This document shows positions 8,916-18,622 of a stretch of 43,974 bases of DNA, piece after piece. Both the position numbers and the translations under genes were made by a program. This stretch comes from Bartonella tribocorum (GTDB lineage: Bacteria; Pseudomonadota; Alphaproteobacteria; Rhizobiales; Rhizobiaceae), in the NCBI RefSeq assembly GCF_002778015.1, contig NZ_NJPP01000003.1:56764-100737 (forward strand), given 5' to 3'. The first letter of the stretch is position 1. Every line of letters begins with the position of its first letter. The notes under the pieces were generated by a model. It did not search any database. It worked only from the letters and a program-made list of their open reading frames with translations, and was not told the origin of the DNA.

Positions 8916-10283
8916 TCATTTTTTAAAAATATTATAAAGGGCGCGAATAGTTTGTGCTGATCCCCCAATAGGGTACCCCGGTTTTTCTTTTGGAACCCAT
9001 CCATAAAGGTCGAAATGCGCAAAATGCTCAGCTTTTTCAACAAAAGAATTAAGAAATAAAGCAGCGGTTATAGAACCAGCAAAGCTATTTCCAGTTACAT
9101 TGTTAAGGTCAGCAATTGGCGATGATAGCATCTCTTGGTAAGGTTTCCAAAGGGGCATTTGCCAAAGAGGATCGAAAACAGCGTGAGCCGATTCAGAAAT
9201 TTGTTGTGCCCATATTGAATCATTACAATAAAATGCAGGAAGATCTGGTCCTAATGCTATACGTGCCGCCCCCGTTAAAGTAGCCATGCAAACCATGAAT
9301 TGTGGGCTTTCTTCATCACCATAGGCGAGTGCATCAGCAAGGACAAGGCGCCCTTCAGCATCTGTATTCCCTACTTCAACACTTAAACCTTTCCGACTTT
9401 TGAGAATATCACCTGGTCGGTAAGCATTTGCAGAAATTGCATTTTCCACAGCTGGAATCAAAATACGTAGACGGAAAGGCAATTTTGCATCCATGATCAG
9501 TTTAGCCAATCCCAAAACGTTTGCTCCACCCCCCATGTCTTTTTTCATAAGCAACATGTTATTGGCTGATTTAATATCCAGTCCCCCTGTATCAAAAGTT
9601 ACGCCTTTGCCTACCAACGTTATTTTAGGATGATCTTCTTGTCCCCAGTGTAACTCAATCAGTCGTGGTGCAGCGCTGCCTGCTCGTCCTACGGCATGAA
9701 TCATCGGAAAGTTATGGGTTAAGAGATCATCTCCACAAATACTTTGGACATGAGCACCGTATGTTTTTCCCAATTGTCGTGCTTCTTTTTCAAGAGTATC
9801 AGGGGTCATATCATTGGCTGGAATATTGATGAGATCACGGACGAAGAAGACAGTTTCATAAATGCGTTGGAGTTCATTAAAATCAACAGCTTCATTGACA
9901 TGGACGGATAATGATTTGAGAGAAGAATTTTGACGATAGCGATTAAATTGATAACTTCCCAGCGCCAATCCAAGATAGGTATTTATTTCATCAGAGGTTT
10001 CACCTTCTAAATGCCATTGACCAGAAGGAAGTTTTTGAGCAAGAAGCCCTGTGATAAAGGGATCGTTACCCTTACCAATTCCAAATAGAACTTTTTTTAA
10101 GTGTCCCATTTCGTGAGGAACAAAGAGTATTTGTCCTGCTTTTCCAGTAAAATCATTAACTTTTATCCATGCTGCCGTCGAGGCATCAAATGATAAGTTG
10201 GCAAGATTTCTTTGGTTTACCAAGATGATAGGGCAACTGTTGTCGATACGTATTGAGCTAAAATGAATGGAGTGCTGGTGCAT
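8916..10283 (-). CDS. Leucyl aminopeptidase family protein (M17, PepA-like)
   Basis: M17 enzymes are cytosolic two-metal aminopeptidases, usually hexameric, that remove N-terminal residues from peptides. The metal and catalytic motifs are present: VGKGVTFDTGGLDIK with the conserved Lys and Asp, MKKDMGGGA, and NTDAEGRLVLADAL. The frame is open to an ATG at 10319, which would overlap coaA by 23 bp. The ATG at 10283 (MHQHSIHFSS, 455 residues) has AAGGA ten bases upstream, built into the coaA stop, and avoids the overlap, so it is preferred. The pairing with coaA suggests a shared transcript. Substrate preference cannot be read from the sequence. Confidence 0.93.
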   Translation of the reverse strand: MHQHSIHFSSIRIDNSCPIILVNQRNLANLSFDASTAAWIKVNDFTGKAGQILFVPHEMGHLKKVLFGIGKGNDPFITGLLAQKLPSGQWHLEGETSDEINTYLGLALGSYQFNRYRQNSSLKSLSVHVNEAVDFNELQRIYETVFFVRDLINIPANDMTPDTLEKEARQLGKTYGAHVQSICGDDLLTHNFPMIHAVGRAGSAAPRLIELHWGQEDHPKITLVGKGVTFDTGGLDIKSANNMLLMKKDMGGGANVLGLAKLIMDAKLPFRLRILIPAVENAISANAYRPGDILKSRKGLSVEVGNTDAEGRLVLADALAYGDEESPQFMVCMATLTGAARIALGPDLPAFYCNDSIWAQQISESAHAVFDPLWQMPLWKPYQEMLSSPIADLNNVTGNSFAGSITAALFLNSFVEKAEHFAHFDLYGWVPKEKPGYPIGGSAQTIRALYNIFKK

Positions 10284-10296
10284 CGTTATGAGATCC

Positions 10297-11295
10297 TTAT
10301 AGTCGTCTAAGTGCGACATACTCGACCAAATGATTTTTTCCCTTTCGTAGAATGAGATTGGACCGTGGTCGTGTTGGCAATATATTTTCTTGTAAATTTT
10401 TTAAATTAATCGTTTGCCAAATATCCTCAGCAATTTTTGAGGCTTCTTTTTCATTGAGAAGGGCATAACGGTGAAAATAGGATTCAGGGTTTTGAAAAGC
10501 TGTTTTACGTAAACGCTTAAAGCGCTCCAAATACCAGTGACGAATAACTTCTGTTTCAGCATCGACATAGATTGAAAAATCAAAAAAATCTGACACGAAA
10601 GGAATGACTTTGCCATCTTTAGGAAGATCACTAACCTGTAATACATTAATGCCTTCAACAATTAAAATATCAGGACGGTCAATGATAATTGTTTGGTTTT
10701 CTAGCACATCATAAGTCATATGCGAATAAAGAGGAGCAGGGACATTTCCGATACCTGCTTTTATAGCTGAAAGAAAGCACAGCAATTTTTTAATGTCGTA
10801 GGAATCAGGAAATCCTTTACGATTCAGACGATTTTTTTGCTGTAAGATTGCGTTAGGATAGAGAAAACCATCCGTTGTGATTAGATTAACTTTAAGACTA
10901 GATGTCCAGCGTTTCAATAGTTCTTGCAGGATGCGAGCAGTGGTTGATTTTCCTACTGCTACAGAACCAGCAATTCCAATAATAAAGGGCGTTTTTTTAG
11001 TCTCTTCTTGATGGAGAAACTGCTGACGTTTGTGAAAAAGTTCCTGTACGGCTTCAACATGACATGATAAGAGGCGCGATAAAGAAAGATAAATGCGTTC
11101 TACTTCCTTAAGATCGATAGGATCATCGATAGAGCGTAAACGTTTAATTTCATCAAAAGTCAAAGTGAGAGGTGTGTCGGCACGAAACTCTGACCATTCT
11201 TGAGCGGTAAAGACGCGATAGGGTGAATATCGGTCAGAAATGGATTTGACCAAATTATCGTCCTGATTAATTTTTTGTATAATTGTATCAATCAT
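10297..11295 (-). CDS. coaA: Pantothenate kinase, type I
   Basis: CoaA phosphorylates pantothenate to 4'-phosphopantothenate, the first and controlling step of coenzyme A synthesis. The 332 residues match bacterial type I enzymes. The P-loop [12 protein letters not shown] lies at 107-118, and TTDGFLYPN and [11 protein letters not shown] follow as in the P-loop kinase fold. The nearby conserved residues that bind pantothenate and the CoA inhibitor are in the usual order. In many rhizobia coaA sits at the end of the histidine operon near hslVU; here no his genes are present and asparaginase precedes it. The stop codon overlaps the ribosome binding site of the aminopeptidase gene. Confidence 0.97.
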   Translation of the reverse strand: MIDTIIQKINQDDNLVKSISDRYSPYRVFTAQEWSEFRADTPLTLTFDEIKRLRSIDDPIDLKEVERIYLSLSRLLSCHVEAVQELFHKRQQFLHQEETKKTPFIIGIAGSVAVGKSTTARILQELLKRWTSSLKVNLITTDGFLYPNAILQQKNRLNRKGFPDSYDIKKLLCFLSAIKAGIGNVPAPLYSHMTYDVLENQTIIIDRPDILIVEGINVLQVSDLPKDGKVIPFVSDFFDFSIYVDAETEVIRHWYLERFKRLRKTAFQNPESYFHRYALLNEKEASKIAEDIWQTINLKNLQENILPTRPRSNLILRKGKNHLVEYVALRRL

Positions 11296-11415
11296 TTGTA
11301 TTTATCGAGATTTTTTTGCCGCATCAATTGAGTAAGAGTGGACAGTAAACTGCTTTGTCTTTAAATAAATTTTGTTTTGCATACCCTTTGTCTTTAAGAT
11401 AGTAGACCATTTTTA

Positions 11416-12405
11416 TTAACTTATCGTCCAGTCATTCCAGTGTAAACGGATTTGTGCCAATGAATGTCCTTGTGCCAAAAAGGCCCATAAAAGTAGACGC
11501 GCTTTTACAGCTGATAAATAACCCGACATGAGAGCACCCGAAGCAATCATGTCGATTTCTGAGCCTTTATAGCCATAAGTTATACGAGTTGTTGAGCCAT
11601 TACAACAACGACTAGCAATAATGATTGGTATTTTTGTTGCATATTGTTGTACAAGGTCTGCTTCTTGAAAACTACAGTGTCCTGCACCAAAACCAGCGAT
11701 AACAAGTCCAGCATAATATCCACTTTCAAGGCAGAGTTTCATTAATTGTGCATCAGACGATAAAGAGGAATAGAGGAGTGCAATTTGATGATTGTGGTTT
11801 TGGGGAAGATCAAACGTTGTCGGGAAAAACTTTTGATCATTGAAATAAATAAGTTTTCCTTCTAAAATAGTTCCTAAAATACCTACGAGCCCTGATTGAA
11901 ATGTTTCAACTTTGATGGTATGGCTTTTATAGAGCCAATAAGGTGAGTGAATCGTATCATTGATAACAACAAGAACACCTCTATTACGACTTTGTGGGGC
12001 GGCTGCGACGCGCGTTGCTGCTAAAATGTTAGCGGGTCCGTCAGCGCCTGCTTCGTAAGGGGTACGCATAGCGCCGGTTATGATGAGTGGTTCGGCTGCC
12101 TTCCAATAAAGAGAAAGAAAAAAAGCTGTTTCTTCTAGAGTATCAGTCCCTTGCGTTAAAACAATCCCTTCTGCGCCGGCGTTTATTTGTTGTTTTGCCC
12201 ACTCGATTATTTCAAAGAGAATTTTAAAAGATAAAGAACCACTTGGTATTTGCATTAATGTTTGTGCATGAATATCAGCAACTTTATTTAAATCAGGAAC
12301 ACTTTTTATGAGGTGATCTGAGGTTAAAGTTGGTTGCATGTGACCAAAACGATCAGCAGTCATTGCAATTGTTCCACCTAAGGTTCCTATAACTATTTTT
12401 TTCAT
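11416..12405 (-). CDS. L-asparaginase (type I/II asparaginase family)
   Basis: The enzyme hydrolyses asparagine to aspartate and ammonia. GTLGGTIAM at 7-15 holds the first catalytic threonine, T12, and LTQGTDTLEE (83-92) holds the second, T87, with D88. The C-terminal NGSTTRITYGYKGSEIDMIAS region is typical of rhizobial homologues. With 329 residues and no signal peptide it appears cytosolic, more like AnsA than the secreted AnsB; assignment to either is not certain. It is divergent from hslV across 200 bp, and about 120 bp separate it from coaA downstream. Confidence 0.93.
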   Translation of the reverse strand: MKKIVIGTLGGTIAMTADRFGHMQPTLTSDHLIKSVPDLNKVADIHAQTLMQIPSGSLSFKILFEIIEWAKQQINAGAEGIVLTQGTDTLEETAFFLSLYWKAAEPLIITGAMRTPYEAGADGPANILAATRVAAAPQSRNRGVLVVINDTIHSPYWLYKSHTIKVETFQSGLVGILGTILEGKLIYFNDQKFFPTTFDLPQNHNHQIALLYSSLSSDAQLMKLCLESGYYAGLVIAGFGAGHCSFQEADLVQQYATKIPIIIASRCCNGSTTRITYGYKGSEIDMIASGALMSGYLSAVKARLLLWAFLAQGHSLAQIRLHWNDWTIS

Positions 12406-12605
12406 AATTTTCCTCTATAAAGGCACAAACTGTTTACATAAAGCTATTTAACAGTAAATTACATTGACAACAATGATATCATTTTTTCAATTTCAACAAA
12501 TTGATTGAAGCTGAATCATTGTGTTTTGTTATATATGTTCTTAAATATGACAATAATAATTGAGTTTTACATTGTATGAAAAAATAATATTTAAGGAGTT
12601 TCCTT

Positions 12606-13187
12606 ATGACAGAACATAAGCCAGACATAATGTATGGCACAACGATTATTACAGTACGAAAAGGTGGCAAAGTCGTGATGGCTGGCGACGGTCAAGTCTC
12701 TCTTGGACAGACAATTATGAAAGGCAATGCGCGTAAAGTCCGTCGTCTTGGGAAGAGTGGAGCGGTTATTGCTGGTTTTGCAGGTGCTACGGCAGATGCG
12801 TTCACATTACTGGAAAGATTGGAAACAAAGCTTGAGCAATATCCTGACCAGCTTATGCGTGCATGTGTAGAACTTGCAAAAGATTGGCGAACAGATCGCT
12901 ATTTGCGTCGCCTTGAAGCAATGATGCTGGTGGCTGATAAGAAAGTAACTTTGGCTCTAACAGGGCTTGGTGATGTCTTAGAACCAGAAGATGGGGTTAT
13001 GGCCATTGGCTCTGGAGGAAATTTTGCTCTTTCAGCAGCGCGGGCACTGATGGACTTGGATCTGGATGCAGAAACCATTGCCCGTAAAGCTATGGCTATT
13101 GCTGCTAAAATTTGTGTTTACACCAATGATCATTTTACAATTGAAACATTGGATGCAGAATTATCTTCTTTAGAGAAAGCTATTTAA
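12606..13187 (+). CDS. hslV: HslV peptidase subunit of the HslUV protease
   Basis: HslV is the proteolytic core of the two-part ATP-dependent protease HslUV, which degrades misfolded proteins. The catalytic threonine is T12 in [12 protein letters not shown], so an 11-residue propeptide ([11 protein letters not shown]) has to be removed; a short extension before GTT is usual in alphaproteobacteria. [28 protein letters not shown] and [14 protein letters not shown] are the family motifs. The 193-residue length is as expected. AAGGAG lies before the ATG. It abuts hslU without spacer, so the two are co-translated. No clear heat-shock promoter could be placed upstream. Confidence 0.98.
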   Translation: MTEHKPDIMYGTTIITVRKGGKVVMAGDGQVSLGQTIMKGNARKVRRLGKSGAVIAGFAGATADAFTLLERLETKLEQYPDQLMRACVELAKDWRTDRYLRRLEAMMLVADKKVTLALTGLGDVLEPEDGVMAIGSGGNFALSAARALMDLDLDAETIARKAMAIAAKICVYTNDHFTIETLDAELSSLEKAI

Positions 13188-14498
13188 ATGTGTGTTGTAT
13201 TTTCCCCTCGTGAAACTGTTTCTGAACTTGATCGTTTTATTATTGGCCAAAATGATGCCAAACGTTCTGTAGCTATTGCACTGCGTAATCGGTGGCGTAG
13301 ACAACAGCTTGATGAGCCGATGCGTGAAGAAGTGATGCCAAAAAATATTTTAATGATAGGGCCAACAGGTGTTGGTAAAACAGGGATCGCACGTCGATTA
13401 GCAAAACTGTCTGGTGCCCCTTTTGTGAAAGTAGAAGCGACTAAATTTACTGAAGTTGGTTATGTGGGGCGTGACGTTGAGCAAATTATTCGAGACCTTG
13501 TTGAAATTGCTATTTCTCTTGTGCGTGAAAAGAAACGGGATGAAATAAAAGAAAAGGCTCATGTGAATGCCGAAGAGCGCGTTCTAGACGCCCTTGTTGG
13601 TAAAACAGCAAGTCCCGCTACCCGTGACAGTTTTCGCAAAAAATTGCGTGAAGGTGAATTGGATGAGAAAGAGATTGAAATTGAAGTAGCCGATCATAAT
13701 AGCAATAGTGCTTCAACCTTTGATATTCCTGGTATGCCTGGAGCACAAATGGGGATTATGAATTTATCTGATATTTTGGGCAAAATGGGCAGTCGTACAA
13801 AAGTCCGTAAAACGACAGTAAGAGATGCTTTTAAACCGCTCATTGATGATGAATCTGAAAAACTTCTTGATCAGGAACAAATTATTCAAGAAGCGCTTCG
13901 TGTTGCTGAAAATGACGGTATTGTTTTTATCGACGAGATTGATAAAATTGCAACAAAAGATGGTGGAGCCAGTGCTGCGGTTTCGCGTGAGGGCGTCCAA
14001 CGCGATCTTTTGCCTTTAGTAGAAGGGACAACAATTGCTACAAAATATGGGCAAATCAAAACAGATCATATTCTTTTTATTGCCTCTGGTGCATTTCATG
14101 TTTCCAAGCCATCTGATCTATTACCAGAACTTCAAGGACGTTTACCTATCCGCGTAGAGCTCAATCCTTTAACAAGGGAAGATTTACGTCGCATTCTAAC
14201 AGAACCAGAAGCGAGTTTGATTAAGCAATATATTGCTCTTATGGCAACGGAAGAGGTTCATTTGGAAATTACCGATGATGCGATCGATGCTTTAGCAGAT
14301 ATTGCTGTAGATTTAAATGCAAGGATTGAAAACATAGGGGCACGTCGTTTGCAAACCGTTATGGAGCGCGTTTTGGATGAGATTTCTTTCACGGCACCAG
14401 ATAAAGCTGGAACATCATTTAAAATTGATGCGGCTTATGTAAGAAAATCTATTGGTGAACTTGCTGCTGATATCGATCTTTCACGTTTTATTCTTTAG
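13188..14498 (+). CDS. hslU: HslU ATPase subunit of the HslUV protease
   Basis: HslU is the AAA+ unfoldase that recognises substrates and threads them into HslV. GPTGVGKT at 58-65 is the Walker A motif, [10 protein letters not shown] (90-99) holds the GYVG pore loop that grips substrate, and [12 protein letters not shown] is Walker B. The inserted I-domain runs from about 110 to 240 and includes the [13 protein letters not shown] segment. The ending DLSRFIL matches the C-terminal tail that docks into HslV pockets. The protein is 436 residues, full length. The ATG directly follows the hslV stop. The gene ends 18 bp from the convergent RsmC-like gene. Confidence 0.98.
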   Translation: MCVVFSPRETVSELDRFIIGQNDAKRSVAIALRNRWRRQQLDEPMREEVMPKNILMIGPTGVGKTGIARRLAKLSGAPFVKVEATKFTEVGYVGRDVEQIIRDLVEIAISLVREKKRDEIKEKAHVNAEERVLDALVGKTASPATRDSFRKKLREGELDEKEIEIEVADHNSNSASTFDIPGMPGAQMGIMNLSDILGKMGSRTKVRKTTVRDAFKPLIDDESEKLLDQEQIIQEALRVAENDGIVFIDEIDKIATKDGGASAAVSREGVQRDLLPLVEGTTIATKYGQIKTDHILFIASGAFHVSKPSDLLPELQGRLPIRVELNPLTREDLRRILTEPEASLIKQYIALMATEEVHLEITDDAIDALADIAVDLNARIENIGARRLQTVMERVLDEISFTAPDKAGTSFKIDAAYVRKSIGELAADIDLSRFIL

Positions 14499-14516
14499 AG
14501 GTATTGCTTGTTTTGT

Positions 14517-15560
14517 TTATCTGCGTGCTTCGATAATTTTAAAACCATAAGCTTGTTTATGTATCAATACTGTGCGGAAAATATCTTTTAACAATGTTTC
14601 ATAAGGGAGGTGGCGGTTTGCAACAAGAAGTAGACTGCCACCTGGTCTTAGGCATTTTGCAGCATTGATAATAAAATGTTTCCCTAAGGAGACATCTGTC
14701 GTTTGTTGTGTGTGAAACGGTGGATTAGAAATGATTGTGTCATATAGATTTGTGATAGGCTCATGCACAAGATCATGCCAATGAAAATGAACTGGAAAAG
14801 GAGCTGTTATGGATTTAAGGTGCTGTTTTGCTGCTTTCAAAGCGTTGTAGTCTGCTTCATAGAGATCAAGGGATGTAAGTTTTACATTGCTTTCAAGTGC
14901 AACGTGAGAAAGATAGCCCCAGCCAGCCCCAAAATCAGCTGTTTTCCCAGAAATAACTTTGAGCATATAAGAAGCAAGCGCTGCAGATCCTGGATCAATA
15001 CGACCATGTGAGAACATACCAGAAGTGGTTTGAAATTTATCAAAAGAAAGCGGTTGTGAGCGCAATTGTGCAATATTTTTTCTTTCTATTTGTGGGGGCA
15101 CTTGAAGCCAAAACACAAGACCATGATTTTTAGAGAGTTTATCGGTGATGGGCACAATTTTTTTGACCCATTTCATCATTGAAGCAGCACCAGCCGTTTT
15201 ATCTCCACTGATCACAATCCATCCACAGGGTTTAACGCATTCTAATAAATCAAGAAAACAATTTTGGTTAAAACCACGATATTTGCTCAAACATAAAAAT
15301 GCTCCGTCATAGATGAAAGTTTTATCTATTTGAGGAGAGCAGTGAAATTGAGTATCAACAAATTTTAAAAAATCTGGTCGCCAAGGTGTAATAACTTTTA
15401 AATTTTGCGCCCATTTTGGAGAAGGAACGTCCGTTAAACCAAAACTTAGCCAGCATTGATTTGCATCTGGATAAGGGAGCGCATGATTTTCAAAAGGTAA
15501 AAACGATAACACATGTGTTTCTTTCAAAGAAAAAATGCCACTCCAATGTTGGGATGGCAT
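14517..15560 (-). CDS. RsmC-like class I SAM-dependent methyltransferase (rRNA guanine-N2 type)
   Basis: The C-terminal half (about 165-347) is an RsmC/RlmG-type methyltransferase: SHGRIDPGSAALASYM, then the SAM-binding motif TADFGAGWGYLSH and the catalytic NPPF at 279-282, which flips and methylates the exocyclic N2 of guanine. The N-terminal half is a degenerate duplicate of the same fold, as in RsmC, which modifies G1207 of 16S rRNA. The exact target in this organism is inferred. The gene begins 26 bp after the pnp stop on the same strand, so it is probably the last gene of an rpsO-pnp transcript. Confidence 0.88.
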   Translation of the reverse strand: MPSQHWSGIFSLKETHVLSFLPFENHALPYPDANQCWLSFGLTDVPSPKWAQNLKVITPWRPDFLKFVDTQFHCSPQIDKTFIYDGAFLCLSKYRGFNQNCFLDLLECVKPCGWIVISGDKTAGAASMMKWVKKIVPITDKLSKNHGLVFWLQVPPQIERKNIAQLRSQPLSFDKFQTTSGMFSHGRIDPGSAALASYMLKVISGKTADFGAGWGYLSHVALESNVKLTSLDLYEADYNALKAAKQHLKSITAPFPVHFHWHDLVHEPITNLYDTIISNPPFHTQQTTDVSLGKHFIINAAKCLRPGGSLLLVANRHLPYETLLKDIFRTVLIHKQAYGFKIIEARR

Positions 15561-15586
15561 TTCACGATTACGATAAGAAGAAAAGA

Positions 15587-17782
15587 TTACGCTTCTTTTT
15601 TCTTCCGGCGGCGCTTATTCTCAGGTTGTTTTTTTTCATTCATGCACTTTTCTTCTTTTACTGATTTATCATCAGTAATTTCCTTTCCGGTTTCTTGATC
15701 AACGACCTTCATTGATAAGCGAACTTTTCCACGTTCATCAAAGCCCATGAGTTTAACCCAAACTTTATCACCTTCCTTAACAATATCAGTTGTTTTGGTG
15801 ACGCGCTCTGATGCAAGCTGAGAGATATGCACGAGCCCATCACGAGAACCAAAGAAGTTTATAAAGGCACCAAAGTCCGCAGTTTTTACAACTGTACCTT
15901 GGTAGATAGCACCAACTTCAGGCTCATCGACAATAGAATGGATCCAGCGTTTTGCTGCTTCAATGGTTTTAGCCTCAGCAGAAGCAATTTTAATGGTACC
16001 ATCATCTTCAATATTAATTTTTGCTCCAGTTTGTTCCACAATTTCTCGAATAACTTTACCACCAGAGCCGATAACATCACGGATTTTATCAACAGCAATA
16101 TTCATCACTTCGATACGTGGAGAAAATTCACTCAATTCAGCTCGTGCGCTGGTTAAAGCTTTCGCCATTTCGTTAAGGATATGGATTCGTCCACCTTTGG
16201 CTTGTTCAAGGGCGATTTTCATAATTTTTTCGGTAATACCGTCAATTTTGATATCCATTTGCAAAGCAGTAATACCATTTTCTGTTCCTGCCACTTTAAA
16301 ATCCATATCGCCAAGATGATCTTCGTCTCCTAAGATATCAGACAGAACAGCAAAGCGTTCTCCTTCTTTAATCAAGCCCATGGCAATACCTGCAACGGGG
16401 CGCGCGAGCGGAACACCAGCATCCATGAGAGCAAGCGAAGTTCCACAAACCGTTGCCATGGAAGACGATCCATTGGATTCAGTAATTTCTGAGACAGCGC
16501 GAATGGTATAAGGAAAAGATTCTTTTGTTGGCAACATGGGGTGAATTGCTCGCCATGCTAATTTTCCATGTCCAATTTCACGACGACCAGGAGAACCAAG
16601 CCGTCCTGTTTCACCTACTGAAAATGGTGGAAAATTGTAATGGAGGAGGAATGTTTCCTTATACATCCCGGTTAAGGCATCAACATATTGTTCATCTTCA
16701 CCAGTTCCCAAGGTTGCAACGACAATTGCTTGTGTTTCTCCGCGGGTAAAGAGTGCTGATCCATGTGTGCGGGGCAAAATACTCACTTCTGATTGGATAG
16801 GGCGCACAGTAGAAAGATTACGTCCATCAATACGCTTTTGGGTATCAAGAATGTTTCCGCGAACAATTTTTGCTTGTAGCTGTTTAAATACGGTTGCAAT
16901 TTGATCTGTACTAAATTGACAGTCTTCTTCTGTTTCTGGCATAAATTTATTGATGATTTCTGTTTTTAGTGCATCAATTGCGGCATAACGTTCTTGCTTA
17001 TCAGTAATTGTGTAGGCCTTTCGTATATCCTTTTCGGCCATTTCCTGCATCGCTTTTTCAAGGACAGAAAGATCTTCAGGAACAAAATCACGAGGATCTT
17101 TTGCAGCAACTTCAGCAAGCTTGATGATGGCATCAAGGACAGGTTGAAGGCCTTTATGACCGAACATTACAGCACCCAACATGATATCTTCTGGCAATTC
17201 TTGTGCTTCTGATTCAACCATCAATACAGCACTTTCTGTTCCAGCTACCACAAGATCAAGTTTTGATTCAGGCATTTCATCAATATGAGGATTGAGAACA
17301 TATTGTCCGTTACAATAGCCAACGCGCGCACCTGCTATAGGCCCCATAAAAGGAACGCCTGAGAGGGTTAATGCGGCAGAGGCAGCAATCATCGCAAGGA
17401 TATCAGGATTATTTTCAAGATCATGCTGTAGAACGGAAACAATAACTTGTGTATCATTTTTATAACCCTCAACGAAAAGAGGGCGAATAGGACGATCAAT
17501 TAAACGTGAGACTAACGTTTCATTTTCACTTGGTCGACTTTCACGCTTTAAATAGCCTCCAGGTATTCTACCAACGGCATAGGATTTTTCTTGATAATTA
17601 ACGGTGAGTGGAAAAAAGTCTTGGTCTGGTTTCGGGCTTTTGGCAGATACAACGGTTGCTAAAACAATCATTTCTCCATAGGTAGCAATCACAGAACCAT
17701 CAGCTTGACGCGCTATTTTCCCTGTTTCAAGGGTGAGCGGACGCCCTGCCCATTCAATTTCTATCTTGTGCGTTTTGAACAT
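15587..17782 (-). CDS. pnp: Polyribonucleotide nucleotidyltransferase (PNPase)
   Basis: PNPase degrades RNA from the 3' end by phosphorolysis and can add tails; it is a core part of the degradosome. The 731-residue protein has two RNase PH-like domains separated by an all-alpha linker (first at about 10-145, second at about 320-540 with [20 protein letters not shown]). These are followed by a KH domain ([20 protein letters not shown]) and an S1 domain ([20 protein letters not shown]), ending in a lysine-rich tail. It lies behind rpsO, the classical order; a terminator-like hairpin sits between them, so pnp may also have its own promoter in the 260-bp spacer. PNPase autoregulates its message in other bacteria; this was not tested here. 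Confidence 0.98.
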   Translation of the reverse strand: MFKTHKIEIEWAGRPLTLETGKIARQADGSVIATYGEMIVLATVVSAKSPKPDQDFFPLTVNYQEKSYAVGRIPGGYLKRESRPSENETLVSRLIDRPIRPLFVEGYKNDTQVIVSVLQHDLENNPDILAMIAASAALTLSGVPFMGPIAGARVGYCNGQYVLNPHIDEMPESKLDLVVAGTESAVLMVESEAQELPEDIMLGAVMFGHKGLQPVLDAIIKLAEVAAKDPRDFVPEDLSVLEKAMQEMAEKDIRKAYTITDKQERYAAIDALKTEIINKFMPETEEDCQFSTDQIATVFKQLQAKIVRGNILDTQKRIDGRNLSTVRPIQSEVSILPRTHGSALFTRGETQAIVVATLGTGEDEQYVDALTGMYKETFLLHYNFPPFSVGETGRLGSPGRREIGHGKLAWRAIHPMLPTKESFPYTIRAVSEITESNGSSSMATVCGTSLALMDAGVPLARPVAGIAMGLIKEGERFAVLSDILGDEDHLGDMDFKVAGTENGITALQMDIKIDGITEKIMKIALEQAKGGRIHILNEMAKALTSARAELSEFSPRIEVMNIAVDKIRDVIGSGGKVIREIVEQTGAKINIEDDGTIKIASAEAKTIEAAKRWIHSIVDEPEVGAIYQGTVVKTADFGAFINFFGSRDGLVHISQLASERVTKTTDIVKEGDKVWVKLMGFDERGKVRLSMKVVDQETGKEITDDKSVKEEKCMNEKKQPENKRRRKKKEA

Positions 17783-17997
17783 TTTTTATCCTTAATGACC
17801 AGTGTTTAAATCTTTGATTGCTCACATTCTGGCTTTGCGTAGCATATTTTCAAGCTCTGAGGTGGACAACAAGTTATTTCCATCTTTTTTTTTGCGAGAA
17901 AAGAGAGATAAATCGCCTTAAATGAAAAATGATAAGCAATCCTATCCCATAATAACTTGTTAGTTTTTTAAAATTTTTAACTAAAAGTAACATGTTG

Positions 17998-18033
17998 AAA
18001 AAATGGGTGGTTTTTTACATCCCCCCCATTTTT
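17998..18033 (-). terminator. Intrinsic terminator or processing hairpin after rpsO
   Basis: On the minus strand, AAAAATGGGGGG (from 18033 to 18022) can pair with CCACCCATTTTT (from 18010 to 17999), 11 of 12 pairs, with an 11-base loop. The hairpin ends in a T-run and lies ten bases after the rpsO stop. In other bacteria the equivalent rpsO-pnp hairpin is leaky and is cut by RNase III. Confidence 0.8.
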
Positions 18034-18043
18034 CTTTTAGCAA

Positions 18044-18313
18044 CTAGCGACGCAAACCTAACTTTTTGATAAGTGTCTGATAACGATTTTGGTCAACTCC
18101 TTTAAGATAATCAAGAAGGCGCCGGCGTTGAGACACCATCTTTAAAAGACCACAACGAGAATGGTTATCTTTTTTGTGCGATTTAAAGTGATTTGTTAAA
18201 TTAGAAATACGTTCAGAAAGTACAGCAATCTGCACTTCTGGTGATCCTGTATCACCAACTTTATTGGCGTATTCTGCGACAAGAGCTTGTTTACGTTCAG
18301 CTGTAATCGACAT
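18044..18313 (-). CDS. rpsO: 30S ribosomal protein S15
   Basis: S15 binds the central domain of 16S rRNA and nucleates assembly of the platform of the small subunit. The 89-residue length is exact for the family. [30 protein letters not shown] and [10 protein letters not shown] are conserved RNA-contacting segments, and the protein ends in the usual LGLRR. The ATG at 18311-18313 has AAAGGAT upstream. In related bacteria rpsO is next to truB; here the MFS gene and a repeat-rich gap intervene. The leader RNA folds into two hairpins that may mediate autoregulation. Confidence 0.98.
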   Translation of the reverse strand: MSITAERKQALVAEYANKVGDTGSPEVQIAVLSERISNLTNHFKSHKKDNHSRCGLLKMVSQRRRLLDYLKGVDQNRYQTLIKKLGLRR

Positions 18314-18622
18314 CGTATCATCCTTTCAAAAAACGAAGAAAAACAAAGTCACCCATAGCCGAGATGTCGTTCAGCTAGGGTCTGCGAGGAAATAAGAAGA
18401 GTCGAAGACTCTCACTTATTTTCGCTCTTATATAGGAAAGAAGGTTAAAATACTAGTCCTGATAAGTATTTTGAAGTCTTTCTTTAAATAAAAGCTTTTG
18501 TTTTGAAATATTGATTTAAATAGGGTGTTATGAGAAGTTTTTTAAAGATTTACGCATCCTTTTGAGACAAAGATTATGAGTGTGTGGTAACAAAGTGATA
18601 AATATCGATTTGGAGGAAAAAG
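18314..18622. other. Divergent rpsO/MFS intergenic region
   Basis: About 310 bp separate the divergent rpsO and MFS genes. The left part is the rpsO leader with its two hairpins. The right part (about 18430-18610) is AT-rich and should contain both promoters. No confident -10/-35 pair was identified. GGAGG at 18612-18616 is the MFS ribosome binding site. Confidence 0.6.
18351..18420 (-). promoter_or_regulatory. Structured rpsO leader, candidate S15 autoregulatory site
   Basis: Two hairpins lie in the presumed rpsO leader. The distal one pairs AATAAG plus AGAGTC (18391-18403) with GACTCT plus CTTATT (18407-18420). The proximal one pairs ACCCATAGC (18351-18359) with GCTAGGGT (18374-18381), with one bulge, and ends about 37 bases before the start codon. 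S15 is known to repress its own translation through leader structures that differ between phyla, including in Rhizobiales. The link to regulation is inference. Confidence 0.5.

Noticed and set aside
12560-12590. TTGAGT ... TAATAT as an hslV promoter
   Set aside because: The spacer is 18-19 bases and the -10 would lie immediately before the ribosome binding site, leaving no room for a leader.
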